Shown here piece after piece: positions 8,251-16,299 of a stretch of DNA of 64,000 bases (position 1 is the stretch's first letter; each line of letters starts with the position of its first letter). A program made the position numbers and the translations under genes. Source of the DNA: Rhodovulum sp. (lineage in GTDB: Bacteria > Pseudomonadota > Alphaproteobacteria > Rhodobacterales > Rhodobacteraceae); the NCBI GenBank assembly GCA_002706605.1, contig PALT01000033.1:372001-436000 (forward strand). The letters run 5' to 3'. The notes below the pieces were generated by a model. It did not search any database. It saw only the letters and a program-made list of their open reading frames with translations, and was not told where the DNA came from.

Positions 8251-8278
8251 TTGCGTGCTGACGTTTGGTTGCTATTTT
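8251..8278 (+). promoter_or_regulatory. putative mbfA promoter
   Basis: TTGCGT (8251-8256) and TATTTT (8273-8278) are separated by 16 nt. The -10 overlaps the left arm of the ICE palindrome, as expected for Irr repression. Inferred from sequence only. Confidence 0.4.
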
Positions 8279-8293
8279 AGAACTATTCTAAAA
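8275..8293. promoter_or_regulatory. iron control element (Irr box) of mbfA
   Basis: The perfect palindrome TTTTAGAA-CTA-TTCTAAAA matches the alphaproteobacterial ICE/Irr consensus (TTTAGAA-N3-TTCTAAA). It lies 12 nt upstream of the mbfA start codon. Irr represses mbfA under iron limitation in Bradyrhizobium and Agrobacterium, so the element and gene agree. Confidence 0.85.
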
Positions 8294-8305
8294 ATGGGAT
8301 TCACC

Positions 8306-9283
8306 ATGATACCCGGATTTGCACACCGCCGCCGTTTCGACGATCTCAGTGACCAAGAAATCATTGCCCTCGCGATTTCGTCCGAAGAGGACGACGCCCG
8401 CATCTATCGCAGCTACGCCGAGCAACTGCGCGATGACTTCCCCGAAAGCGCCAAGGTCTTTGACGGCATGGCGTTGGAAGAGGATGAGCATCGCCGCCGT
8501 CTGATCGACCTGCACAGCGCGCGGTTCGGGGATGTGATCCCGTTGATCCGGCGCGAACATGTGTCGGGGTTTTATGCGCGCCGTCCCGTGTGGTTGGTGC
8601 AGAACCTTGGCCTTGATCGCATCCGCCAAGAGGCCGAGATGATGGAGCGTGACGCCGAACGCTTTTATCAGACCGCCGCCGCACGGACGACTGACGCCGA
8701 CACGCGCAAGCTGCTCGGGGATTTGGCTGCGGCTGAGGCTGGGCATACGGACAAGGCCGCCGATCTGACCGCCCAACACCTTGGGCCCGACGCTATGGCC
8801 GCCGAGGGCGACACGGCGCACCGTCAATTCGTCCTGACATGGGTTCAGCCCGGTTTGGCGGGGTTGATGGACGGGTCGGTGTCAACGCTGGCCCCGATTT
8901 TCGCGACCGCATTCGCGACCCAAGACACGTGGACGACGTTCCTTGTCGGTCTAGCCGCATCGGTCGGGGCGGGGATTTCCATGGGCTTTACCGAGGCGGC
9001 ATCGGATGATGGCGCGATTTCGGGGCGTGGATCGCCCGTCAAACGCGGGATTGCATCGGGCGTGATGACGACGGTCGGGGGGCTCGGCCACGCATTGCCC
9101 TATCTGATCCCGCATTTCTGGACCGCTACGATCATCGCCATGGTGGTTGTGTTTGTCGAGCTTTGGGCCATCGCGTGGATCCAAAAGAAATACATGGACA
9201 CCCCGTTCCTGCGCGCCGCGTTTCAGGTCGTTGTCGGCGGTGCATTGGTCTTTGCGGCGGGCGTTCTGATCGGCAGTGGCTAG
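8306..9283 (+). CDS. mbfA: MbfA-type membrane-bound ferritin / iron exporter (ferritin-like domain + VIT1 domain)
   Basis: 325 residues in two parts. Residues about 10-160 form a ferritin/rubrerythrin-like four-helix domain with Glu-rich metal-ligand motifs (ISSEEDD, ALEEDEHRR, EAEMMERDAERFY, AAAEAGH). The C-terminal half is a VIT1/CCC1-type membrane domain with about five helices (GLMDGSVSTLAPIFA is typical). Characterised MbfA proteins export iron and protect against peroxide under high iron. The ICE palindrome ends at 8293, which makes this ATG the most likely start; an in-frame ATG at 8294 would touch the operator. The stop lies just before the AEC transporter gene. Confidence 0.88.
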   Translation: MIPGFAHRRRFDDLSDQEIIALAISSEEDDARIYRSYAEQLRDDFPESAKVFDGMALEEDEHRRRLIDLHSARFGDVIPLIRREHVSGFYARRPVWLVQNLGLDRIRQEAEMMERDAERFYQTAAARTTDADTRKLLGDLAAAEAGHTDKAADLTAQHLGPDAMAAEGDTAHRQFVLTWVQPGLAGLMDGSVSTLAPIFATAFATQDTWTTFLVGLAASVGAGISMGFTEAASDDGAISGRGSPVKRGIASGVMTTVGGLGHALPYLIPHFWTATIIAMVVVFVELWAIAWIQKKYMDTPFLRAAFQVVVGGALVFAAGVLIGSG

Positions 9284-9315
9284 CGGCCCGCCCCGCGCCG
9301 TGCTAGGCGTTGGGC

Positions 9316-10239
9316 ATGCTGGCCGTTCTGTTGCAAACATTGCCATTTTTCGCGTTGATCGGCCTCGGATACGGGGCCGCGCGCACGGGGTTTTTCAACG
9401 ATCAGGCCACGGCCTATCTGACGAAATTCGTGTTCTATTTTGCCCTGTCGGCGATGCTGATCCGGTTCTCGGCGAACCTTTCTTTGGCTGAGGTCCTGAG
9501 CTGGCCCTATATCTGGGCGTATTTGTGCGGAACAATGGCGGTTTATGTCCTGACGACCGGCGTTGCCCTATTGCGCCGCCGTGGTGCCCAAGAGGCCGCG
9601 GTCGAGGCACAATGCGCCGCCATCGGCAACACCGGTTTTCTGGGCATTCCCATGCTGACCATGCTGATGGGACCACAGGCGATTGGCCCGATCATGATGG
9701 CCCTGACCGTCGATCTGGTCGTGTTCAGCAGTTTGATCGTCATCGTCATTACCGCCGCGCGACGCGGTCGGGTGTCCCTGTCGACGCTGGCGTCCGTGGG
9801 GGTGGGGCTGGTCAAGAACCCGATGATCGTGTCGATTGCCGTGGGTCTGTCGTGGTCGGCGGGCGGGCAACCGATCCCCGGTCCGGTGAACGCCTTTCTT
9901 GACCTGCTTGGCGGGGCGGCGACCCCCTGTGCCCTGTTTGCGATCGGGGCGTCATTGGCCGGTAAATCGGCGGAGCGGGTCGTGGTTGCGGGGTGGCTGT
10001 CCTTTGCGAAACTGATCCTGCATCCGGCCTGTATCGCGCTGTTTGCCCTGTTCGTGTTTCCGGTCGATCCGTTTTCGGCGGCTGTCATGATCGCGGTGGC
10101 GTCTTTGCCGGTGGCGGGGAATGTCTATATGCTGGCCCGTCACTACAACGTCGCGCCGCAACGTGTGTCCGGCGCGATCCTGATTTCCACAAGTTTCAGT
10201 ATTTTAACGGTTTCGGCCATAATCGCGCTTGTGTCTTAG
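9316..10239 (+). CDS. AEC (auxin efflux carrier) family transporter
   Basis: 307-residue inner-membrane protein with about ten helices, opening with LPFFALIGLGYG. The AEC pattern of two five-helix halves is apparent, with conserved small-residue motifs such as GNTGFLGIP in the first half and PVAGNVYMLA in the second. Bacterial members include malonate, malate and other organic-acid carriers (MdcF/YfdV-like). A TTG lies 6 nt before the chosen ATG. It sits between mbfA and S-formylglutathione hydrolase and could be read through from either; its substrate is unknown. Confidence 0.85.
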   Translation: MLAVLLQTLPFFALIGLGYGAARTGFFNDQATAYLTKFVFYFALSAMLIRFSANLSLAEVLSWPYIWAYLCGTMAVYVLTTGVALLRRRGAQEAAVEAQCAAIGNTGFLGIPMLTMLMGPQAIGPIMMALTVDLVVFSSLIVIVITAARRGRVSLSTLASVGVGLVKNPMIVSIAVGLSWSAGGQPIPGPVNAFLDLLGGAATPCALFAIGASLAGKSAERVVVAGWLSFAKLILHPACIALFALFVFPVDPFSAAVMIAVASLPVAGNVYMLARHYNVAPQRVSGAILISTSFSILTVSAIIALVS

Positions 10240-10294
10240 GCCATGTCGCGGCCTACTGCGCGCAAATTTTGAGATAGGATAGAGGGGGGCAGAA

Positions 10295-11128
10295 ATGGTC
10301 ACCACAGTTTCGGAAAACAAATGCTTTGGCGGGACCCAAGGGGTCTATACCCACGCGTCCGACGTGCTGGGATGTGACATGACCTTTGGCCTGTTCCTGC
10401 CCGAAGAGGCCGCGCATGCGCCGGTGCCCGTGCTGTGGTATCTGTCAGGTCTGACCTGCACCCATGAGAATGCGATGACCAAGGCCGGCGCACAGGTCTG
10501 GGCGGCGGAACAGGGCATCGCGTTGATCTTTCCCGACACCTCGCCGCGCGGGGATCATGTGGCCGATGACGACGCCTATGATCTGGGTAAAGGCGCCGGT
10601 TTCTACGTGAATGCGACCCAAGAGCCGTGGGCGCCCCATTTCAAAATGTGGGATTACATCGTCGACGAATTGCCCCGCGTTGTGGATGCGAATTTCGCCT
10701 TGGACATGGACCGTCAGGCGATCACTGGCCATTCGATGGGCGGGCATGGCGCGTTGACCATCGCGATGAACAATCCGGGTCGGTACGTCAGCGTCTCGGC
10801 CTTTGCCCCCATCGCCAACCCGACCCAGTCCGATTGGGGCCGCAAACAATTGACCGCCTATCTGGGCGAGGATCAGGGCGAATGGGCACGCCATGATGCG
10901 ACCTTGCTGATGGCCGAGGTCGGCTTTGACGGGCCGGTCCTGATCGACCAAGGCGCAAGCGATCAGTTCCTTGAACTGCTCAAACCGGAATCCCTGTCCC
11001 AAGCGATGGCGGCCAAACGCCAAGAGGGCACGTTCCGTATGCAAAAGGGCTATGACCACAGCTATTTCTTTGTCAGCACCTTTATGGAAGAGCACATCGC
11101 CTTCCATGCCGAGGCTCTGTACGGGTGA
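10295..11128 (+). CDS. fghA: S-formylglutathione hydrolase
   Basis: 277-residue esterase D family alpha/beta hydrolase. It hydrolyses S-formylglutathione to formate and glutathione, the step after FrmA. The nucleophile elbow GHSMGGHGA carries the catalytic Ser, Asp is expected near GASDQFL, and His is in KGYDHSYFF. The family N-terminus and the [10 protein letters not shown] motif are present. GAGGGGGG lies upstream of the ATG. Its stop overlaps the GTG of the following yaiI gene (GTGA), implying translational coupling. It is on the same strand as frmA, 3.1 kb away. Confidence 0.95.
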   Translation: MVTTVSENKCFGGTQGVYTHASDVLGCDMTFGLFLPEEAAHAPVPVLWYLSGLTCTHENAMTKAGAQVWAAEQGIALIFPDTSPRGDHVADDDAYDLGKGAGFYVNATQEPWAPHFKMWDYIVDELPRVVDANFALDMDRQAITGHSMGGHGALTIAMNNPGRYVSVSAFAPIANPTQSDWGRKQLTAYLGEDQGEWARHDATLLMAEVGFDGPVLIDQGASDQFLELLKPESLSQAMAAKRQEGTFRMQKGYDHSYFFVSTFMEEHIAFHAEALYG

Positions 11129-11574
11129 TCTATGTTGATGCGGATGCCTGCCCGGTCAAAGCCGAGGTCGAGCGCGTCGCGACGCGCAACAAGGTGCCGG
11201 TGCGTCTGGTGGCCAATGGTGGCATCCGCCCCTCGCAAAACCCGCTGATCGAGGTCGTCTATGTGTCCCAAGGACCGGACGAGGCCGACAAGTGGATCGC
11301 GGAAAACGCGGGCGTGGGCGATGTGGTGATCACCGGCGATATCCCGCTGGCCGCGAAATGCGTTGAGGCGGGCGCGCATGTCCTGCGCCACGACGGTCAG
11401 GACATCACCCATGCCAATATCGGGAATATGTTGGCGACCCGCGATCTGATGCAGGATCTGCGTGCCGCCGACCCGTTTCGCCAAGGGGGCGGTCGTCCGT
11501 TTTCCAAGGCCGACCGTTCACGGTTTCTGGATGCGTTGGAACGGGCTTTGCGTAAAGCGGGGAATTCGCGTTAG
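11125..11574 (+). CDS. yaiI: YaiI/YqxD family (DUF188) protein
   Basis: 149 residues with the family start [11 protein letters not shown] and the later motifs VANG and TGDIPLAA. The fold is PIN/NYN-like with conserved Asp residues and is thought to be nuclease-related, but the biochemical role is unproven. It starts with GTG overlapping the stop of fghA by 4 nt. The basic C-terminus resembles that of other family members. Confidence 0.88.
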   Translation: MIYVDADACPVKAEVERVATRNKVPVRLVANGGIRPSQNPLIEVVYVSQGPDEADKWIAENAGVGDVVITGDIPLAAKCVEAGAHVLRHDGQDITHANIGNMLATRDLMQDLRAADPFRQGGGRPFSKADRSRFLDALERALRKAGNSR

Positions 11575-11603
11575 GATCATCCCAACAATATATGAGGGGT
11601 GGC

Positions 11604-12521
11604 ATGACGGTCGATCTGATCCCGTTCGACGCGGAAAAATACATGACATGGGCAGGCCTGTGCGACGCGTTCGACGCGGGCCACAAACGTCCCCGCGCGC
11701 AGGTCGATGATACCTTTATCCGCCGCGATCCGGACACCGTTCTGTCACGCACGGCGTGGATCGACGGGATGGGGTTGCTGGTCAAAACTGCCACGATCTT
11801 TCCGGGCAATCCCGCGCAGGACCGTGCCTCGATCAACGGGGCAGTGAACCTGTTTTCCGATGGGGACGGGACATTGCAGGCGCTGATCGACTTTCACCTC
11901 GTGACCAAATGGAAAACCGCAGGCGATAGCCTCTGGGCCGCGTCCAAACTGGCCCGCAAGGACAGCCGTAAAATCCTGTTGGTCGGTGCGGGCACGGTCG
12001 CGCATTCCCTCTATGACGCGTATCAGAGCCTGTTTCCCGACGCCGAATTCACCGTCTGGAACCGCAGCACCCAAGGCGCGCGTCGTCTTGCCGCCGCCCG
12101 TCCCAAGGTGGCGATCGCAACCGATCTGCAAACGGCAGTCGAGGGGGCGGATATTATTTCCTGCGCCACCATGTCGACCGCGCCGTTGATCCGCGGAGAT
12201 TGGCTGCGCCCCGGTCAGCACGTCGATCTGATCGGGGCCTATCGCGCCGATATGCGCGAGGTGGACGATACCGCGATCACGCGCGGAACGCTGTTCGTGG
12301 ACAATCGCGACACGACAATTGACCACATTGGAGAACTCAAAATCCCCATCACGAACGGGGTCATCACCCCCGATGCGGTCGCCGCCGATTACTATGACAT
12401 GGCGGGCGGGACCTTCGCGCGGACCTCGGACGATCAGATCACGATTTTCAAAAACGGGGGCGGGGCGCATCTGGATTTGATGACCGCCGATTACATCCAA
12501 GAGGTCTGGCGCAACAGATGA
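11604..12521 (+). CDS. ornithine cyclodeaminase / mu-crystallin family protein
   Basis: 305-residue NAD(P)-dependent enzyme family with an N-terminal dimerisation part and a Rossmann domain starting at LLVGAGTVAHSLYDAY (about residue 130). The family holds ornithine cyclodeaminase, alanine dehydrogenase, ketimine reductase and delta-1-pyrroline-2-carboxylate reductase, and the sequence alone does not separate them. AGGGG lies 4 nt before the chosen ATG; an in-frame ATG 12 nt upstream is less likely. The stop overlaps the start of the next hydrolase gene. Confidence 0.85.
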   Translation: MTVDLIPFDAEKYMTWAGLCDAFDAGHKRPRAQVDDTFIRRDPDTVLSRTAWIDGMGLLVKTATIFPGNPAQDRASINGAVNLFSDGDGTLQALIDFHLVTKWKTAGDSLWAASKLARKDSRKILLVGAGTVAHSLYDAYQSLFPDAEFTVWNRSTQGARRLAAARPKVAIATDLQTAVEGADIISCATMSTAPLIRGDWLRPGQHVDLIGAYRADMREVDDTAITRGTLFVDNRDTTIDHIGELKIPITNGVITPDAVAADYYDMAGGTFARTSDDQITIFKNGGGAHLDLMTADYIQEVWRNR

Positions 12522-13429
12522 TGGGTTGGGTGTTTCTGTTCCTTGGTGTTTTGGTTGGAACCTATTTTGCGGCGCGGGCGGCGTTGCGCTCCCCCGATAT
12601 CTCCGCCGCACCGGGGCGCATGGCCGACCTGTCCCAAGGGCGCACGCATTACCGGTGGAACGGCCCCCTGAACGGACCGGTGGTGGTCTGTGTGCATGGG
12701 GTGACATCGGGCAGTTTCGTGTGGCAGCCATTGATCCGGTCGCTGAACATGATGGGCTTTCGCGTGCTCAGCTATGATCTCTACGGTCGGGGTTATTCCG
12801 ATGCGCCGCGCGGACGACAGAGCACGGACTTTCACCTGCGGCAACTGACGGATCTCTTGGCCGATCAGAAGGTCGAGGGGCCTGTGACCCTGATCGGCTA
12901 TTCCATGGGCGGCACGATTGCCGCGCGGTTCGCGGCGATCCATCCGGACCGTGTGGACCGTATGGTCCTGCTGTGTACCGCGGGGTTCGGGGTGAAACTG
13001 CCGCGTCTGATCCGTTGGTGCGCGCGGGTGCCGGTTCTGGGTGATTGGTGGATGGGGGTGCTTGGCGGGGCCGCCATGCGGCGCGACCTGCGCTCCAAAC
13101 CCTACGCCGAGGATTTCCCGAACATTGCGCGCGCCCAGATCGCGGACACCTACCGGCGCGGCTATGCCGGTGCGGTGATCAGCAGTGCGCGCCATTGCCT
13201 GTCCACGCGCCAAGATGCGGCGCACCGCACCATCGCGGCGGCGGGTATTCCGGTTCTGGCGATCTGGGGCGGGCGCGACGGGGTGATCCCCGATACCGCG
13301 CCCGGTGCCTTGGCCGTGGCGGACCATCACGCGCGCCACGGCACGGTGGATGAGGCCGACCATGCACTGCCGTTCACGCATGTGGCCGATTTCATTCCGA
13401 CGTTGCAGGTGTTCTTGCGCGAGACCTAG
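12518..13429 (+). CDS. alpha/beta hydrolase with N-terminal membrane anchor
   Basis: 303 residues. The first 20 form a hydrophobic segment (MGWVFLFLGVLVGTYFAARA), then comes an alpha/beta hydrolase domain. Visible features are the oxyanion motif VHGVTSGSFVW, the nucleophile elbow GYSMGG, an acid at WGGRDGVIP and a catalytic His at EADHALPF. Esterase or lipase-like activity at the membrane is likely; the substrate is unknown. The ATG overlaps the stop of the preceding gene (ATGA), and the stop overlaps the convergent MFS gene by 4 nt. Confidence 0.85.
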   Translation: MMGWVFLFLGVLVGTYFAARAALRSPDISAAPGRMADLSQGRTHYRWNGPLNGPVVVCVHGVTSGSFVWQPLIRSLNMMGFRVLSYDLYGRGYSDAPRGRQSTDFHLRQLTDLLADQKVEGPVTLIGYSMGGTIAARFAAIHPDRVDRMVLLCTAGFGVKLPRLIRWCARVPVLGDWWMGVLGGAAMRRDLRSKPYAEDFPNIARAQIADTYRRGYAGAVISSARHCLSTRQDAAHRTIAAAGIPVLAIWGGRDGVIPDTAPGALAVADHHARHGTVDEADHALPFTHVADFIPTLQVFLRET

Positions 13430-14670
13430 GCGGGCAGGGCGGCGGACCGCTGTTCCCGTACGGGCAGGTGCAGAATTGCCGAGAATGCGCCGACACCCAC
13501 GCCAACCCACCAGACCAGATCATAGGTCCCGTAGAGGTCGTAAAGACGCCCGCCCAGCCACACGCCGATAAAGCTTCCGATTTGGTGGGACAGGAACACG
13601 ATGCCATAAAGCGTCCCCATATAGCGCAACCCGTAAATATGCGCGACCAACCCCGAGGTCAGAGGCACCGTCGCCAACCATAGCGACCCCATCGCGATTG
13701 AGAACACGATCACGGTCAGGGGCGTCATCGGCAGAATAATGAACATCCCCGCAACCACCGTCCGCGCAAGGTAAATGCCCGCCAGCAGGTATTTTTTCGT
13801 GTACCGTTTGCCCAGCCACCCCGCGTAAATCGTGCCCACGATATTGGTCAGACCGATCAGAGAAATCGAAATCGCCCCAAGGGCCGAGGTCGTGCCGATC
13901 CCGAGGCTGGCCAAAACGCCGCTGGGGTCAATCGCGCCACAGGCCTCGGCGACAAAGGCCGGAAAATGCGCGGTGATGAAACCCAGTTGATACCCGCATG
14001 AGAAAAAGCCGAGGAAAATCAGGATATAGGACGGATCGCGCAGGGCCGTGCCAAGGATCTGACCCATGGATTGTTCCAGTTCCGCGCGGGTGGCGGGGGG
14101 CGTGGGGCTGCGCATAAAGGGTAGCACGATCAGAACCGCAAGGATCAGCGCGGCAAAGATCAAAAACACGTTCTGCCACGGCATAAAGCCCAGCATCCAT
14201 TCCGCCGCCGGTGCGCCAAACACCTGACCCGCGGATCCCGCCGCCGTCGCAATCCCAAGGGCAAGGGAACGATGTTCATCGCTTGCCGCGCGGCCCACCA
14301 CCGCCAGAATGACGCCAAAACCGGTGCCCGCGACGCCGAAGCCCACCAGAATTTCCAGCATCTGCATTTCCAGAGGCGTCATCGCATAGGCCGACAGGAC
14401 CAAACCACCCGCATAGAACAGGGCACCAAGGATGATCGCCTTGCGGTCGCCAAACCGTTCGGCAATTGCGCTAAAAATCGGCTGACCAATGCCCCATGCA
14501 AGGTTCTGAACGGCGATCGCGAACGAAAACTCGGCCCGCATCCATCCGAAATCCTCGGCAATCGGGATCTGGAACACGCCAAAGCTTGCCCGAATGGCAA
14601 AGCCGACCATGATCACCAGACAGCCAGCGATCAAAACGGGCGAAAACAGGCGGGATTGGGCGTCGGTCAT
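13426..14670 (-). CDS. major facilitator superfamily transporter
   Basis: 414-residue protein with twelve predicted helices in two halves. The loop motif between helices 2 and 3 is present as IAERFGDRKAIILG. The second half has the related LGKRYTKKYLLAG. Its N-terminal part resembles oxalate/formate-antiporter or MCT-like members, but no substrate can be assigned. It is divergent from zapE and probably monocistronic. Confidence 0.88.
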   Translation of the reverse strand: MTDAQSRLFSPVLIAGCLVIMVGFAIRASFGVFQIPIAEDFGWMRAEFSFAIAVQNLAWGIGQPIFSAIAERFGDRKAIILGALFYAGGLVLSAYAMTPLEMQMLEILVGFGVAGTGFGVILAVVGRAASDEHRSLALGIATAAGSAGQVFGAPAAEWMLGFMPWQNVFLIFAALILAVLIVLPFMRSPTPPATRAELEQSMGQILGTALRDPSYILIFLGFFSCGYQLGFITAHFPAFVAEACGAIDPSGVLASLGIGTTSALGAISISLIGLTNIVGTIYAGWLGKRYTKKYLLAGIYLARTVVAGMFIILPMTPLTVIVFSIAMGSLWLATVPLTSGLVAHIYGLRYMGTLYGIVFLSHQIGSFIGVWLGGRLYDLYGTYDLVWWVGVGVGAFSAILHLPVREQRSAALPA

Positions 14671-14776
14671 CTGGGATCCTCCAAGGCCGCGACAATGCGA
14701 GCGACCTTACGACACGTCAATCACGACGTACCGTAAAAATGCTGCGCCCGCATCGAAATTTCGTGTGGACCCTTTT

Positions 14777-14788
14777 CTTGGCGCCAAG
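14777..14788. promoter_or_regulatory. 12-bp perfect palindrome upstream of zapE
   Basis: CTTGGCGCCAAG lies in the 137-nt region between the divergent MFS and zapE genes. A second short palindrome (CGAAATTTCG) lies about 20 nt upstream. It may be an operator, or chance in GC-rich DNA. Confidence 0.25.
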
Positions 14789-14807
14789 CGCGCCGTAAGT
14801 GAATGGC

Positions 14808-15887
14808 ATGTACGATACGCTGCGCGAAAAATACGACCGTCGGGTTCAGGCCGGCGAAATCCATGCCGATCCGGGCCAGTTGGCGGTGCTGGAGCCGCTG
14901 GAAACCGTGCGCCGCGCGGTTGAAGAGGCCGCAGGGGAAAAGCGCGGCTTTAGCCTGTTTCGCAAAAAGGCCGCACCGATCAAGGGTCTGTACCTTTGGG
15001 GCGGGGTCGGGCGCGGTAAATCCATGCTGATGGATTTCTTTTTCGAAAACGTGGCCATCCCCGAAAAGCGTCGCGTGCATTTCCATGCGTTCATGCAGGA
15101 CATCCACACCCGTCTGCACCACGTGCGCCAGTCGGGCGCGGCGGATGCGTTGAAACCCGTCGCCGAAGAGGTCGCCAAGGACGCGCGCCTGTTGTGTTTT
15201 GACGAGATGCAGGTGACCGACATCACCGATGCGATGATCGTCGGGCGTCTGTTCGGGTTGCTGTTTGAAAACGGCGTCACGGTCGTGACGACGTCGAACC
15301 GCGTGCCCGAGGACCTGTACAAGGACGGGTTGCAACGGGACCGGTTCCTGCCGTTCATCGCGCTGCTGCAGGAACGGCTGAACGTGCATCATCTGGCCTC
15401 GCCCACCGATTATCGCCAGAACCGCCTGTCGGGGGCCGAGGTCTATTTCGCTCCCGCCGACGCCAGCGCGCGTCAGGCGATGCAGGACATTTGGGAAGAC
15501 TTCACCGGTGGTGAGGGCGGTCCTCTGACCCTGCGGGTCAAGGGGCGCGATGTGGTGATCCCCCAGTTCAAGAACGGCGTGGGACGCGCGACGTTCTGGG
15601 ATCTGTGTTCCAACGCGCTTGGGCCCGGTGATTATCTTGAGATCGCGAACACCGTTCGGGTTCTGATTTTGGAAGACATCCCGACCCTTGGGCGGAACAA
15701 TTTCAATGAGGCGAAACGCTTTGTGACCCTGATTGACGCGCTTTACGAGGCCAAGGTGCGGTTCATTTGCTCGGCCGCCGCGATCCCCGAAATGCTGTAT
15801 GTCGAGGGAACCGGTGCGTTCGAATTCGAACGCACCGCAAGTCGTCTGCGTGAAATGCAGGATGCCGATTGGGGGCGTGAGTCCTAG
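14808..15887 (+). CDS. zapE: AFG1-family ATPase ZapE
   Basis: 359-residue AAA+ ATPase. Walker A is GGVGRGKS (about residues 65-72) and Walker B is LLCFDEMQ. The C-terminal conserved motif TGAFEFERTASRL is present. E. coli ZapE associates with FtsZ and the division ring, especially under low oxygen; the mitochondrial homologue Afg1 assists protein turnover. A GTG three codons upstream could also start the protein. Its stop overlaps the stop of the convergent VOC gene. The DNA encoding the C-terminal motif contains a 26-bp perfect palindrome. Confidence 0.93.
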   Translation: MYDTLREKYDRRVQAGEIHADPGQLAVLEPLETVRRAVEEAAGEKRGFSLFRKKAAPIKGLYLWGGVGRGKSMLMDFFFENVAIPEKRRVHFHAFMQDIHTRLHHVRQSGAADALKPVAEEVAKDARLLCFDEMQVTDITDAMIVGRLFGLLFENGVTVVTTSNRVPEDLYKDGLQRDRFLPFIALLQERLNVHHLASPTDYRQNRLSGAEVYFAPADASARQAMQDIWEDFTGGEGGPLTLRVKGRDVVIPQFKNGVGRATFWDLCSNALGPGDYLEIANTVRVLILEDIPTLGRNNFNEAKRFVTLIDALYEAKVRFICSAAAIPEMLYVEGTGAFEFERTASRLREMQDADWGRES

Positions 15888-16267
15888 TCGCCCATCGGCG
15901 TGCAAAGCTCCACAAGGAACCCATTGGGATCAATGACGTATGCCGTTGTCTGTCCCCATGGCTCATCGCGTGGCGCCTGTTTCTCCGTGGCGCCAGCGGC
16001 AATCGCGGCCTGCATCGCGCCCGCAACATCATCCGTTTCAAAGGCCAGTTCGAACAGGGGCGCGGCGGGATCGGCAAGCCCCGGCGTTTTACCCAGTTGC
16101 GCCATTAACTCTTTGGCGGAAAAGGCCAGTTTCGTGTCGCCGGTTTTCAATTCCCCGTACTGACCGGATTCATGCAGGAACAGACGTTCGAACCCGAATG
16201 CGGTTTGGTAAAACGTCAGGGTCTCTTCGACATTATCAACGTAAAGAATCGCGTAACGGAATTTCAT
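15884..16267 (-). CDS. VOC (glyoxalase/bleomycin resistance) family protein
   Basis: 127-residue single VOC domain protein with two beta-alpha-beta-beta-beta units: MKFRYAILYVDNVEETLTFY at the start and DPNGFLVEL near the end. The glyoxalase superfamily covers lyases, dioxygenases and drug-binding proteins, so the reaction is unknown. It lies 32 nt downstream of folC on the same strand and is probably the last gene of an accD-folC-VOC transcript. Its ribosome site GAGGTG falls within a short GCACC/GGTGC inverted repeat. Confidence 0.85.
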   Translation of the reverse strand: MKFRYAILYVDNVEETLTFYQTAFGFERLFLHESGQYGELKTGDTKLAFSAKELMAQLGKTPGLADPAAPLFELAFETDDVAGAMQAAIAAGATEKQAPRDEPWGQTTAYVIDPNGFLVELCTPMGD

Positions 16268-16299
16268 AAAGCACCTCTTACAACTGTGGTGCGTTATGC

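Noticed and set aside
13426-13429. Convergent 4-nt gene overlap between the hydrolase and MFS genes as a possible misannotation
   Set aside because: Both reading frames end naturally with clear family content to the last residues, so the overlap is real.
16271-16292. GCACC/GGTGC hairpin over the ribosome site of the VOC gene
   Set aside because: The stem has only 5 bp and a 12-nt loop, so it could easily be chance.
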